Virus record (IMG/VR): IMGVR_UViG_3300037248_000128
Span: 1 to 59,642 of that record
DNA: 59,642 bases
Source: a virus
Strand: one strand, 5' to 3'
Shown here: positions 1 to 7,148 of the stretch, in pieces
Position numbering within the stretch: the stretch's first letter is position 1
Layout: the number at the start of each line of letters is the position of its first letter
Made by a program: the position numbers and the translations under genes
Notes under the pieces: model-generated
Seen by the model: the letters and a program-made list of their open reading frames with translations, nothing else
Databases searched by the model: none
What the model was told of the DNA's origin: nothing

Positions 1-1896
1 CCTCGGGTCGATCTCCGCAGCCTCTTGCTCTTTCGATAGCAGAAACCGCGCGACCAACCCGTTTAAACTTCGGCTGTGCAAAGTGGAAGTCCCCGCTTCT
101 TCCGCACGCACGCGTTCATAAGTGAGCCCACGCGAAAGCAGCGGCCCCCGCCGCCAGTTCGTCCAAGCCCGGATCGCGAGCGCCGTCGCGATCACCCGGT
201 CGTCGTTTTCGTTGTTCGGCGCCGCGATCTGGTCGCCGTTCTGCTCGACGATCCGCATCTCCTCGAGCAGCGGCTTGGAACGAATCGCTAACTCGCGGGT
301 CGTGTAGGCCCCGCGCATGCCATACATGATCTCCTGCTTCGTGCGCCAGGTGGACTCAAAATTTGCACAATAGCCGCGCCCCATCGTGTCGGGACGGTTG
401 TACAGATACCAGCGGGCCATCTGCATGGCCGACTCCCAATCGCGCGCGCGGACAGCAGCGAAGTTGGCATCGGCTTGGAGCTGCTGCCGCAGAGTATCCC
501 ATTCCATCATGATGACGCGGCCCGCTCCGCCCGTCAGTTCGACGTTGCAAATACAGTCGACGTATGCGCCAGCGAGGTGCGCCAGAACCCACGCCGCGTG
601 CTTCACCTCGACGTTGTTCGCCGCGTACTCCGCGACTTGAACCATCTTGTCGGCGTAGCAGCGCCAGACCGACGCGACGTGGCAGTCCGAGTGCTCGTTC
701 AGACCCCACGCCGGGTCCATGCCGATCACGTACTCGCCGCCGTCGACCGGCTGCTCCCAGATCCGAAGCTCGACGGTCTCGATGTCAAAGTCCTCGTCCG
801 CCGGGTCGCACTTCTCCAGCTTCATGTCGAAGAACGTGCCGTCCAGCCGATACCGCCAGCCCGTGTACGCGAACTCGTTCTCCGCGGTCGCTCCAATGGT
901 CTCGGCGGCTTCCTCGATGGTCTGGAAGTCCTTTTGAATCATGCGGGTCTGGAAGAAGCTCGTCCCGCTCATCACGAACGCGTCTTCGGCTATCCAGGGC
1001 TGGTTCTGCTCCAGCATGCCTTCGGTGTCGGCGGTGACCGTCGCGTCCTTCCAACGACGCCACGCTAGCTGCTCGGGTGTGATTTTGTGGCCGTAGCGCT
1101 CTTGCACGGCGAGGATGCGTTCGCGCTCGGCGCCAGACGCCGGAGCGGTTCCATACTTCAAGTAGTTCGGGTCGCTGCGCGGGATACGGTTTACGTTTGA
1201 CGACCACCAACCCACAAACGCCGAGCGCTTCGAATAGACATCTTGGAACCCGGAGTACCACTTGGTTCGCCAGTGCCCGAACCCCTTGGCGGTCGATTCG
1301 TAGATGTAGAGTCGGTCAGGATTTGCCTGAGAGAACGCTTCCTCGAACGACGCGAGCGCTGCCGGGCTTCCATAGCTAGCGCATTCGGTCAGATGGGCCA
1401 TCGCATAGCCCTCGCCTTCGGCCCACGACGACCCTTTTTCTCGGGTGCCAGCAACTTTAAAATCTATGCGTGACCCATTGGAAAACCTCATGAAATTCCT
1501 GTTGTCACCGCCCTTGACGATACGAAATTCGTCTCCGAAGTAGCCCTGCGGGAACGACTCGATGTAGCGGCGCAAAATCGCCCGGTTCTTGTCACGGTTC
1601 TTCTCGTCCTCAGTGACCAGCGCGGCCGTGAGATTGTCGTGCATCGCCAGCCAAAAAAGGTCGACAGCCAAGCTGACGGTTGTGATCCCGAGTTGCCTAC
1701 TCTTGAGGAAGTAGAAGATGCGCACGCCCTGCTCGAGGCCGGTCGCTAGCTCCTCCAAAAACCGCTTCTGGCTGTCCCAGAGTTCAAGCGGCACCCCGCG
1801 TTCATCCGGACTCGAAATCTCTTTCGAACTGATGCGGAGATCGCGGATGAACTCCTCAAACAGCGGAAGCCACCGCGTCGCGGCCGAGCGCGCCAT
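1..1896 (-). CDS. terL: Terminase large subunit (cut by window edge)
   Basis: Packaging motor ATPase and nuclease. The frame opens with ATG at 1896 and has no stop down to base 1, giving 632 residues. The ATPase domain has a Walker A-like SRQLGITT at residues 67-73, a Walker B region AMAHLTEC with Glu171, and a coupling motif STA near 201. The C-terminal RNase H-like nuclease shows GMDPAWG near 390, VELTGG near 452 and NDDRVIATAL near 565, which supply the usual acidic triad. The start is one base step from the TAG of the preceding 66-residue gene (TAGATG). The frame continues in phase from base 59642 to a stop at 59322 if the window is circular, which would give about 738 residues. The function is secure; the C-terminus depends on circularity. 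Confidence 0.93.
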   Translation of the reverse strand, partial: MARSAATRWLPLFEEFIRDLRISSKEISSPDERGVPLELWDSQKRFLEELATGLEQGVRIFYFLKSRQLGITTVSLAVDLFWLAMHDNLTAALVTEDEKNRDKNRAILRRYIESFPQGYFGDEFRIVKGGDNRNFMRFSNGSRIDFKVAGTREKGSSWAEGEGYAMAHLTECASYGSPAALASFEEAFSQANPDRLYIYESTAKGFGHWRTKWYSGFQDVYSKRSAFVGWWSSNVNRIPRSDPNYLKYGTAPASGAERERILAVQERYGHKITPEQLAWRRWKDATVTADTEGMLEQNQPWIAEDAFVMSGTSFFQTRMIQKDFQTIEEAAETIGATAENEFAYTGWRYRLDGTFFDMKLEKCDPADEDFDIETVELRIWEQPVDGGEYVIGMDPAWGLNEHSDCHVASVWRCYADKMVQVAEYAANNVEVKHAAWVLAHLAGAYVDCICNVELTGGAGRVIMMEWDTLRQQLQADANFAAVRARDWESAMQMARWYLYNRPDTMGRGYCANFESTWRTKQEIMYGMRGAYTTRELAIRSKPLLEEMRIVEQNGDQIAAPNNENDDRVIATALAIRAWTNWRRGPLLSRGLTYERVRAEEAGTSTLHSRSLNGLVARFLLSKEQEAAEIDPR

Positions 1897-2097
1897 CTAG
1901 TGCACCGTCACCTTAACAAACGGCGCCAGCATCTCGGTCCACCGCTGATTGCGCGTCCCCGCCGTAAACGCGACCGCCTCGGCCGGGTCCTCGGTCTCGT
2001 CCCCTTCCGCGTCGTAGAGGTGCAGGATCGGCACGGTGCGGAGGTCATCGCGCACTGCATAGCCTCGCTCGAGATTCACGGCGATGATCCGCGCCAT
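1897..2097 (-). CDS. Hypothetical protein, 66 aa, next to terminase
   Basis: Small soluble protein of 66 residues with no recognised domain. Its TAG stop abuts the terminase ATG, so the two are probably translationally coupled. The sequence has an acidic middle (DAEGDETEDPAEA) and no membrane segment. A small gene directly upstream of terL could be a small terminase subunit by position, but it is short for that and no DNA-binding motif is visible, so I do not assign it. Confidence 0.7.
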   Translation of the reverse strand: MARIIAVNLERGYAVRDDLRTVPILHLYDAEGDETEDPAEAVAFTAGTRNQRWTEMLAPFVKVTVH

Positions 2098-2106
2098 CGC
2101 TTAGGG

Positions 2107-2388
2107 TTACAGCAAATCGGGCGTGGTGTCGTCTTTGGCTGGACTCGTCTTCAGTCCCTTCTTCAGGACGTGCTCGCGCCACGTTATCAGCCACCCGCTC
2201 GCCGCCCACATTGTCAGACCGATAGGCAGGAGCGCCGCAAGTGGTTGCGGGCCGCAACTACCGAAGCCGTGTAGGGCCACCGCTATCATCGTCGCGCCGC
2301 CGCTCAACACGGACAAAGCGATACCCGAAACGCCCATGACCACGAGCGCCTTGAGAAGCGGGTCCATCGGCGCGTCTTCGTCGCTCAC
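2107..2388 (-). CDS. Two-helix membrane protein (holin-like)
   Basis: A 93-residue protein with two clear hydrophobic segments, at about residues 10-38 and 50-69, and a charged tail ending in DDTTPDLL. GTG at 2388 was chosen because it overlaps the TGA of the upstream gene in the pattern GTGA, as at many junctions in this operon. A longer frame reaching 2637 would run antiphase through that gene and is rejected. Two transmembrane helices in a short phage protein suit a holin or pinholin, but the lysis genes lie 5 kb upstream, so this is inference only. Confidence 0.72.
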   Translation of the reverse strand: MSDEDAPMDPLLKALVVMGVSGIALSVLSGGATMIAVALHGFGSCGPQPLAALLPIGLTMWAASGWLITWREHVLKKGLKTSPAKDDTTPDLL

Positions 2389-2567
2389 AGCAATTCGCCC
2401 GCGATGTCGTCTTTGGTCAGGTTGGGGTTCTCGGCGCGGTAGCGGCGGCGGGAGTCCTCGTAGGCGCGGTTGAGCACGAGGGCTTCGGCCTGCGTCAGCG
2501 GCGCCGGTTCTGGCAGCGGTTGCTGGCAGTTGGGGCAGCGGCAGGGCGGGAAGGGGGTGTAGGTCAC
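2385..2567 (-). CDS. Hypothetical protein with a CxCPxC cluster
   Basis: A 60-residue protein. An N-terminal CRCPNC cluster could bind zinc, although no second cysteine pair is present. The C-terminal half is charged and helical. GTG at 2567 overlaps the previous stop as GTGA, and its own TGA overlaps the next GTG in the same way. Function unknown. Confidence 0.66.
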   Translation of the reverse strand: MTYTPFPPCRCPNCQQPLPEPAPLTQAEALVLNRAYEDSRRRYRAENPNLTKDDIAGELL

Positions 2568-2770
2568 AGCCGCCGCCAGCGGTCGGGCGACCAGCGCTCA
2601 AACCCACGTTCGATGCTGCCTCGAAGCCACGCTGCATCTTCCTGCGACCAGTACATCTTAGCCGTCTGATAGCGCATCTTGCCGGTCCAGTGGTCTGCCC
2701 AGCGGCGCTGACCCATGACCCACATGCCGGACTTGGGCGCGGTTTCCATCGACTCCCACAGATATTTCAC
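2564..2770 (-). CDS. Small DUF551-like phage protein
   Basis: A 68-residue tryptophan-rich protein beginning with a WESMETAPKSG stretch. Short phage proteins of the DUF551 type typically carry a W-x-x-METAPKDG opening, so a family link is likely but not certain. GTG at 2770 overlaps the upstream TGA (GTGA). The family has no firm function. A related-looking segment occurs at the far right edge of the window (59322-59522). Confidence 0.68.
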   Translation of the reverse strand: MKYLWESMETAPKSGMWVMGQRRWADHWTGKMRYQTAKMYWSQEDAAWLRGSIERGFERWSPDRWRRL

Positions 2771-3318
2771 AGCCCGTAATACTCCCGCGTCCCCTCGACT
2801 GGCGGCTCGATCGGCAGCTCGTCTTCGATGTCCTCGATCGTCGGCTCTGGCGGTTCGGCCTGCGCTTCGTCTTCGGGGACGAGTCTGTGAGTCACGACGC
2901 GGCCGGCGCAGTGGGAGGTGTGCTTGATGGCGAGGGCAACAGTTTCAGCGGCGGAGCAGCCGGCGAGCAGGCAGGCGTAGGCGAACTCGTGGCAGGAACC
3001 CTCGACAGCGAACGGCGCGTCCGATCTTTCGCGTTCGTACTTGTTTCGGATCAGGAAAATCTCGCCCGCCGGATTGACGAGCACGGCGCCGAACTCGTCC
3101 TTCTTCTCGCATGGCTCGGGCTTTTTGTCGGGCGGGAAGCCCGCCAGGGCCCATTCCTTGTAAGCTTGGATGTAAACGACATCGCCTGCGCAGCCTAGGA
3201 GCGATCCGTCTGGAAGGCGGATCACCTTGTCCGTTGTCTCGTGGACCATGACGTAATCAGTCGCCCAGACGCCTGTGTCGCAGCACATCTCGCCCGCGCG
3301 CCAAACGATAATCGTCAA
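2767..3318 (-). CDS. HslV/proteasome-like Ntn-hydrolase family protein
   Basis: A 183-residue protein. The N-terminus TIIVWRAGEMCCDTGVWATD and the following KVIRLPDGSLLGCAGD match the pattern of HslV and proteasome beta-type N-terminal nucleophile hydrolases, which read as Thr-initiated strand, acidic residue, then K-x-x-x-LPDG-x-x-xG-x-AGD. The start is TTG at 3318: it has GGAGGTGGA six bases upstream, overlaps the previous gene as TTGA, and would place Thr2 as the exposed nucleophile after Met removal. The C-terminal 30 residues are acidic and Pro-rich. In cells such enzymes need an unfoldase; none is encoded here. A capsid or host-protein protease role is possible, but catalysis is not proven. 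Confidence 0.75.
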   Translation of the reverse strand: MTIIVWRAGEMCCDTGVWATDYVMVHETTDKVIRLPDGSLLGCAGDVVYIQAYKEWALAGFPPDKKPEPCEKKDEFGAVLVNPAGEIFLIRNKYERERSDAPFAVEGSCHEFAYACLLAGCSAAETVALAIKHTSHCAGRVVTHRLVPEDEAQAEPPEPTIEDIEDELPIEPPVEGTREYYGL

Positions 3319-3482
3319 GGCTCCACCTCCAGCACCGGCAGCAATATCTGCCGAATCACCTCTGCCTCGGAGATCCCGAGTCGCGCCGCCCGCCGCTTCA
3401 GCGCCTCCGCAGCCGCGCGCTCGACCGTCGCCTTGATCTCGGCGTCCTTGCGGTCGTCCTTGCGGGAGCCGCGGGGCGGCAT
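3315..3482 (-). CDS. Small RHH-like DNA-binding protein
   Basis: A 55-residue basic protein, not long enough for many gene finders. The pattern of a strand (DAEIKATV), a helix with AAAEALKRRAARLG, and a second helix ISEAEVIRQILLPVL is that of ribbon-helix-helix proteins such as the MobC or CopG type. ATG at 3482 directly follows the stop of the 125-residue gene, and its TGA overlaps the TTG of the Ntn-hydrolase gene. Probably a transcriptional regulator or DNA-bridging factor. Confidence 0.66.
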   Translation of the reverse strand: MPPRGSRKDDRKDAEIKATVERAAAEALKRRAARLGISEAEVIRQILLPVLEVEP

Positions 3483-3860
3483 TCAGAACGCGAGTCCCAT
3501 CCCGAACAGCCGACCGATTGGACTCCAGCAGATTTTGCCGGTGCGCTGGTAGTAGCGGAGCATCTTCACCGCCCGCGCCGCCATCTCCTTGCCTTGCCCC
3601 GACCAGTTGAGTATCGGCCATTCGAGGTACGCGCGTCGGCTTTGTCTGCGCGACATGCCCAAGCGGGCGCCGATTTCGGTTTCTGAGTAGCGCCACCATT
3701 CCATGCCCAGCGTGCGGGCCGCCATGCCCATGACGCACACCGATGGATTGTGCATATCGAAGTGGTCGCCGTGGCGCTCGATGAACGCGATCACCTTCGG
3801 CACATTGTCCACGCGGCCGATTTCCCGCGTGTAGACGACTTCAGCCCCATCAAACGGCAT
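3483..3860 (-). CDS. Hypothetical protein with HTH-like segment
   Basis: A 125-residue protein of unknown family. Residues around 63-80 (SETEIGARLGMSRRQSRRAY) look like a helix-turn-helix, as in sigma-region-4 or MarR-type domains. The N-terminal part has a strand-helix pattern without catalytic motifs. Tight packing with its neighbours suggests a regulatory gene of the leftward operon. The HTH reading is inferred from pattern alone. Confidence 0.68.
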   Translation of the reverse strand: MPFDGAEVVYTREIGRVDNVPKVIAFIERHGDHFDMHNPSVCVMGMAARTLGMEWWRYSETEIGARLGMSRRQSRRAYLEWPILNWSGQGKEMAARAVKMLRYYQRTGKICWSPIGRLFGMGLAF

Positions 3861-3869
3861 GTCTCTCTC

Positions 3870-4103
3870 CTATGAGAAAAGGTCTTTCAGGTTCGCGGCG
3901 TAGAACCGGCCTGCCGATGGCGCGTCTTTGAAGGCGTCCCAGAGTTCGGGCGTCATCTGGCTGGTCGAGTAGGTGCGGCCGTCGCGCAGGAAGGTCACCG
4001 TCGCCTCCCCCGTTTCAGAATTGAAACTGGCCGACGCGACGTTCGAACTGTCAAAGACGTGCAGCTCGACCTTGGAGTCGTCGCCTGAGTCGCTGTAGGT
4101 CAA
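3870..4103 (-). CDS. KTSC-domain protein
   Basis: A 77-residue protein. From VASASFNSETGEATVTFLRD through GRTYSTSQMTPELWDAFKDA to SAGRFYAANLKD it follows the KTSC domain: an internal beta hairpin, a Y-x-Y/S-x-x-x-P turn, then a helix and an SxGxFYxxxL end. TTG at 4103 is chosen because it overlaps the previous stop as TTGA and has AAAGGA seven bases upstream; ATG codons at 4127 and 4136 would overlap the upstream gene more. The domain is often fused to or beside lysyl-tRNA synthetase or phage genes, and its biochemical role is unknown. Confidence 0.8.
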   Translation of the reverse strand: MTYSDSGDDSKVELHVFDSSNVASASFNSETGEATVTFLRDGRTYSTSQMTPELWDAFKDAPSAGRFYAANLKDLFS

Positions 4104-4333
4104 TGCACGTCCTTTCTCAGGGTCCATTCGCCGCAATAGCCCTCTTCGCTCGACATGAGCGGAAAAAAGGACATCTGGCGGGTTGAGGTTTGCGGCTGCA
4201 GCCCGTCGCGGCCGGGGACCATTTTCACGTCGCTCACGACCACCGGAGTCGGCGGAAATCTGCGGCAGATGCCCTCAGTTGGCGGGTCCTCGCTTTGGAG
4301 GAAGAACTTACAGTTGGAACACTGCTCCTTCAT
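4100..4333 (-). CDS. Small cysteine-rich protein
   Basis: A 77-residue protein with CSNCKFF near the N-terminus, a second Cys in GICRRFPP and a fourth in GYCGEW. Four spaced cysteines suggest a zinc or iron-sulfur site. Similar CxxCxFF...GxCRRxPP proteins are common in phages and have no assigned function. ATG at 4333 overlaps the HNH-AP2 gene's stop by four bases (ATGA). Confidence 0.75.
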   Translation of the reverse strand: MKEQCSNCKFFLQSEDPPTEGICRRFPPTPVVVSDVKMVPGRDGLQPQTSTRQMSFFPLMSSEEGYCGEWTLRKDVH

Positions 4334-4944
4334 GGCCGCCCCGCTAGGCCGCAGTAGCCGTGGCGCCCACTGTTTGGGCGCGGCCCTTCGTTCAGTCGGG
4401 CATACTCCCCGTGAACATCCCTAGCCGCTGCATCGTAGGCCGCCGCTGCAGAGTCTTCGTCCGCGAAGGTCCCTAAGTGAAGGTGAACCCCCGACTTGGC
4501 TATTTGGGCCGCCCACTTACCGCTTTTGGTCATGAAAACTCCGCGATGCCTAGACCGACCTCCACGCGCCGCTGAGTTAGCTGCGTTTTGGGCGGGCGTG
4601 ACGAGTCGTAGGTTTCCGCGACGATTGTTTAGGGTGTCGCCGTCCCGGTGATCCACAAACATGCTCTTCGGGATCACGCCCCAGATGCGGCTAGCGATTT
4701 CGCGGTGCAGGTATCCCGCATCATTTTTCGCGTAGCGGCCAGACCACCAATATCCCCACCCGGCCACGTCACTATCGATCCTGTCGATGACTACCGACCG
4801 GTCGCCGCTTATCAGAAACCGCCAATCAGGCTGCCAGCGGAACGCCATGCAGGCCGACCCGATGCAAAACCCATCTGCATCGTGCGTGCCGCCGCGATAG
4901 CCCTCAACGGGACACGCCTTGGCTTTCGCTTCATCTTCGGTCAT
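4330..4944 (-). CDS. Small phage protein interrupted by HNH-AP2 endonuclease
   Basis: A 204-residue composite. The ends look like one small conserved phage protein: MTEDEAKAKACPVE and CIGSACMAFRW at the start, and GRHGYCGLAGRP at the end. Between them lies an HNH homing-endonuclease core (YLHREI, FVDHRDGDTLNNRRGNLRLV) followed by an AP2 DNA-binding domain (HRGVFMTKSGKW, LGTFADEDSAAAAYDAAARD). The frame is open throughout, so the mobile element sits in frame. There is no Cys or Ser at its start and no HN-Cys at its end, so it is not a standard intein. ATG at 4944 has AGAGGTGG upstream and a promoter cassette at 4963-4992; a GTG at 4953 is the alternative start. Confidence 0.85.
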   Translation of the reverse strand: MTEDEAKAKACPVEGYRGGTHDADGFCIGSACMAFRWQPDWRFLISGDRSVVIDRIDSDVAGWGYWWSGRYAKNDAGYLHREIASRIWGVIPKSMFVDHRDGDTLNNRRGNLRLVTPAQNAANSAARGGRSRHRGVFMTKSGKWAAQIAKSGVHLHLGTFADEDSAAAAYDAAARDVHGEYARLNEGPRPNSGRHGYCGLAGRP

Positions 4945-4962
4945 CGGGTCCACCTCTCGCCC

Positions 4963-4992
4963 ATTCTTGGGCTAAATATGCGTCTGTCGCAA
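4963..4992 (-). promoter_or_regulatory. Promoter cassette copy C
   Basis: On the minus strand, TTGCGA (4992-4987), an 18-base spacer containing CATATTTAGCCC, and AAGAAT (4968-4963), followed by a ribosome-binding site and the start at 4944. The same arrangement recurs at 6074-6103 and 8713-8741. Confidence 0.5.
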
Positions 4993-4995
4993 GGG

Positions 4996-5430
4996 CTAGA
5001 ACTCGCCGTCCGCGACCTGAAAGCAGGCGATCCCCTCGCGCCGCCACATATCCACGACCTGCTTGCGATCATCGAAGATCACGTCCGGGCGGGCATCGCA
5101 CGCCGTCAGAAACTCGCGCTTGATCACATGGTCGGGCCGATGGTCGCCGGCCTTGCGCATCCGCGTTAGGTAGGCGGGGGGAATCTTGGCGCGGCGCCAC
5201 AGCCAGCGCTCAGTCTCTTTGCGCACCGCATCGGAACGGCCAGACCAAATCTCGACCCTATGATCACCGTCCGTGAGGTTGAGCAAAAGATCGATGGCTG
5301 GCCGGATCAGTCCGTCCATACCGCACGCCGCGAAGAACCCGTCCCAGTCCTTCGTCTCGCCCTGGATGAAGTGCAAGCGGTGCGTCAGGTCGGCTAGCGT
5401 GCCGTCCAAGTCGAACACGTAGAACGCCAT
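4996..5430 (-). CDS. HAD-superfamily phosphatase
   Basis: A 144-residue phosphatase of the haloacid dehalogenase superfamily. Motif I is DLDGTLAD at residues 7-14, motif II is WSGRSD near 62, a lysine in HVIKREFL near 104 fits motif III, and IFDDRKQVVDMW near 118 is motif IV. The overall pattern resembles the phosphatase half of T4 polynucleotide kinase and similar phage enzymes, which remove 3-prime phosphates from nucleic acid or dephosphorylate nucleotides. No kinase domain is attached, so the substrate remains open. Confidence 0.85.
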   Translation of the reverse strand: MAFYVFDLDGTLADLTHRLHFIQGETKDWDGFFAACGMDGLIRPAIDLLLNLTDGDHRVEIWSGRSDAVRKETERWLWRRAKIPPAYLTRMRKAGDHRPDHVIKREFLTACDARPDVIFDDRKQVVDMWRREGIACFQVADGEF

Positions 5431-5431
5431 G

Positions 5432-6055
5432 CTAAGCTCCTAGCCTCTGGAAGCCCCAAACCTCGCCGACAGTCGGCTCCGGCTCGTCCCACTCGAACTT
5501 GTGCTCTTTCAGGAGCGAGATGGCGGCCTTGTGGATCGCCTCGCCGCGTTCCTCCGCTGAGATGGCGGCTTGGATTTGCGCGGCCTGAGCCTCGAACATC
5601 GGGCGCAGGCGATTCGGGTTTTTGCCTTTCGGCTTGAAGCGGGCCGCGATGCCCTTCACGCGCTTGAAGTCGGTCTTGAAGCCCTTCTGCTTCTCGACGT
5701 TCTGGCGGATGCGCTCGTTCAGGATGCGGACAGCATCGGCGATCAGGTCGACGGTCTCAGTCTTGCGACCACGGGCTTCGGCTTGCTGGGCGGCTTCGGT
5801 CAGAGCGCCGAACGCCGCGCTCTGGGCGCCGGACGCCAGCGTGTCGGGCTCGAGGTTGTAGACCATGCCCGTCTCGTCATAGCGCGCGCGGCGGCGGTCG
5901 CTCGAAAGCACCTCGCTCGCCAGGCACAGCAGCGCGAACGCCTCGGCGGACCCGCCAGCGTCAGGATGGAGCGTTTTTGCCTTTGCTCGGTACGCCTTGC
6001 GAATCGTCGCCTTGTCGGCGTCGCGCTTGATGCCGAGCACGTCGTAGAGGTTCAT
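5432..6055 (-). CDS. J-domain (DnaJ-like) protein
   Basis: A 207-residue co-chaperone-like protein. Residues 2-60 form a J domain: LYDVLGIKRDADKATIRKAY, then the diagnostic HPD tripeptide in TLHPDAGGSAEAF, and a last helix with ARYDETG. The remainder is helical and charged, without Gly/Phe or zinc-finger regions, so it is a class C type. J domains recruit and stimulate host DnaK; a phage copy may redirect the chaperone to replication or capsid assembly. ATG at 6055 is preferred over one at 6085 because AAGGTGGA precedes it and a promoter cassette lies just upstream. Confidence 0.86.
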   Translation of the reverse strand: MNLYDVLGIKRDADKATIRKAYRAKAKTLHPDAGGSAEAFALLCLASEVLSSDRRRARYDETGMVYNLEPDTLASGAQSAAFGALTEAAQQAEARGRKTETVDLIADAVRILNERIRQNVEKQKGFKTDFKRVKGIAARFKPKGKNPNRLRPMFEAQAAQIQAAISAEERGEAIHKAAISLLKEHKFEWDEPEPTVGEVWGFQRLGA

Positions 6056-6073
6056 GAGTCCACCTTCGCGCCA

Positions 6074-6103
6074 TTTCTGGCCCAAAAATGAGCGGCGGGC
6101 AAG
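6074..6103 (-). promoter_or_regulatory. Promoter cassette copy B
   Basis: On the minus strand, TTGCCC (6103-6098), an 18-base spacer containing CATTTTTGGGCC, and AGAAAT (6079-6074). It lies in the gap between the acetyltransferase stop and the J-domain start and precedes AAGGTGGA. It matches copies at 4963-4992 and 8713-8741. Confidence 0.5.
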
Positions 6104-6106
6104 CGG

Positions 6107-6745
6107 TTAGGCGACGGGCTCGGTCTTGATGATGTGCGCGGGGTTGCCGACCACCGTGCAGCCGGGCGGAACGTCCTTCAGCACGACCGCGCCAGCGCCG
6201 ATTGTCGCCCACGCGCCGATCTTAACGTCCGGCAGGATCGTCGCCGCGGCGCCGACGTAGACGCCGTAGCCGAGCGTGACGCGCCCGCAGATCGTGGCGC
6301 GCGGCCCCACGAAGCAGCACTTGCGCACCCGCGTTTCGTGACTCAGCAGCGCGCCGGAGTGAATCGTCGTCCAGTCCCCGACTTCGCAGCCGGCTTGGAT
6401 GCGCACGTCTTCTTGGATGTAGCGTCCGCCGTTCGCCCGCTCACGCGCGGCGCCGGGCCAGATCAGATCGATCAGATAGCCGCCGAGGTCAGTGACTCGT
6501 TTCGAGGTTTCCCAGCGCGCGCGGGTCGAACCGGAAATCTCGTTCGCGAAGACGTAGCCGTCTCGGATCAGCGGCGGCACCGCGTCCCAATCGAAAACGT
6601 CGGGGCCTTGCTTCGCCGGATTGCCGTCGATCGCGCAGTTGAACGCGTACCGCGGCTCGCCGACCAGCCTGTCCGCTTCCTCGATGGCGTCGATGATCGT
6701 CCGCGTATGCGGGTTGTTAGCCCCGAGCACGCAGACCTTGATCAC
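6107..6745 (-). CDS. NeuD/PglD-like sugar acetyltransferase
   Basis: A 212-residue enzyme of the left-handed beta-helix acyltransferases. The N-terminal third (MIKVCVLGANN...) has a Rossmann-like start as in NeuD and PglD. From about residue 108 hexapeptide turns follow: IQEDVRIQAGCEVGDWTTIH, ATICGRVTLGYGVYVGAAAT, and IGAGAVVLKDVPPGCTVVGN, the last being the family's signature end. Such enzymes transfer acetyl from acetyl-CoA to an amino-sugar or sialic-acid hydroxyl. In a phage the likely target is host surface glycan (superinfection exclusion) or a sugar on virion or DNA. A glycosyltransferase at 31625-33046 may be a partner. Confidence 0.82.
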   Translation of the reverse strand: MIKVCVLGANNPHTRTIIDAIEEADRLVGEPRYAFNCAIDGNPAKQGPDVFDWDAVPPLIRDGYVFANEISGSTRARWETSKRVTDLGGYLIDLIWPGAARERANGGRYIQEDVRIQAGCEVGDWTTIHSGALLSHETRVRKCCFVGPRATICGRVTLGYGVYVGAAATILPDVKIGAWATIGAGAVVLKDVPPGCTVVGNPAHIIKTEPVA

Positions 6746-6870
6746 GACGCCTCAGGCTTCGCTTTCTCAGCGCGCGACTGTCGGTTCAGCCAGCGCTGAA
6801 GGTTCTTCACGCTGTTGATCGGCTCCTTGCGATCCGAGTTGCCGTGTTTCGGCTTCTGGAACGTCCTCAC
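6742..6870 (-). CDS. Small basic protein, 42 aa
   Basis: A 42-residue, Lys/Arg-rich protein (VRTFQKPKHGNSDRKEP...). GTG at 6870 overlaps the upstream TGA as GTGA, and its own TGA overlaps the acetyltransferase ATG as ATGA. The two couplings make this a real gene despite its size. Function unknown; nucleic-acid binding is possible from the charge. Confidence 0.55.
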   Translation of the reverse strand: MRTFQKPKHGNSDRKEPINSVKNLQRWLNRQSRAEKAKPEAS

Positions 6871-7139
6871 GACGCAGCGATCTGCGCCGCCAAAGTCGCG
6901 TTGGCCGCCTGGAGCTTGGCCTGAAGCGCGGTGATAGCCGCCAGGTTTCCGCCCTGGATGATCGCCGCGTCGCCGCCAATCTGCGTGACGATCGTGTCGA
7001 CGGTCGAGGCGATCTGGCCGACGGCCGTTCCGATGGCGCCGGCTGCTGGGCCGCCGAGCGAGGCGAGCGGGGCGAACTCGCTGATCAGCGCGAGAGCTTG
7101 TTCGGCGGCGGATTCGATTTGGGCGAGAGTGATGGCCAT
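6867..7139 (-). CDS. Ala-rich helical protein beside lysis genes
   Basis: A 90-residue Ala/Ile-rich protein, mostly amphipathic helix, with a weakly hydrophobic Gly-rich centre around residues 26-45. It lies directly after the lipoprotein and the endolysin, so it may belong to the lysis cassette, perhaps as a small holin or antiholin; the hydrophobic stretch is not convincing as a transmembrane segment. Confidence 0.68.
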   Translation of the reverse strand: MAITLAQIESAAEQALALISEFAPLASLGGPAAGAIGTAVGQIASTVDTIVTQIGGDAAIIQGGNLAAITALQAKLQAANATLAAQIAAS

Positions 7140-7148
7140 GAGCGTTCC

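Noticed and set aside
1897-2097. Small terminase subunit
   Set aside because: Only 66 residues with no DNA-binding motif; position alone is not enough.
4330-4944. Intein in the HNH-AP2 composite gene
   Set aside because: No Cys/Ser at the insertion start, no block-B Thr-x-x-His and no HN-Cys/Ser end were seen.
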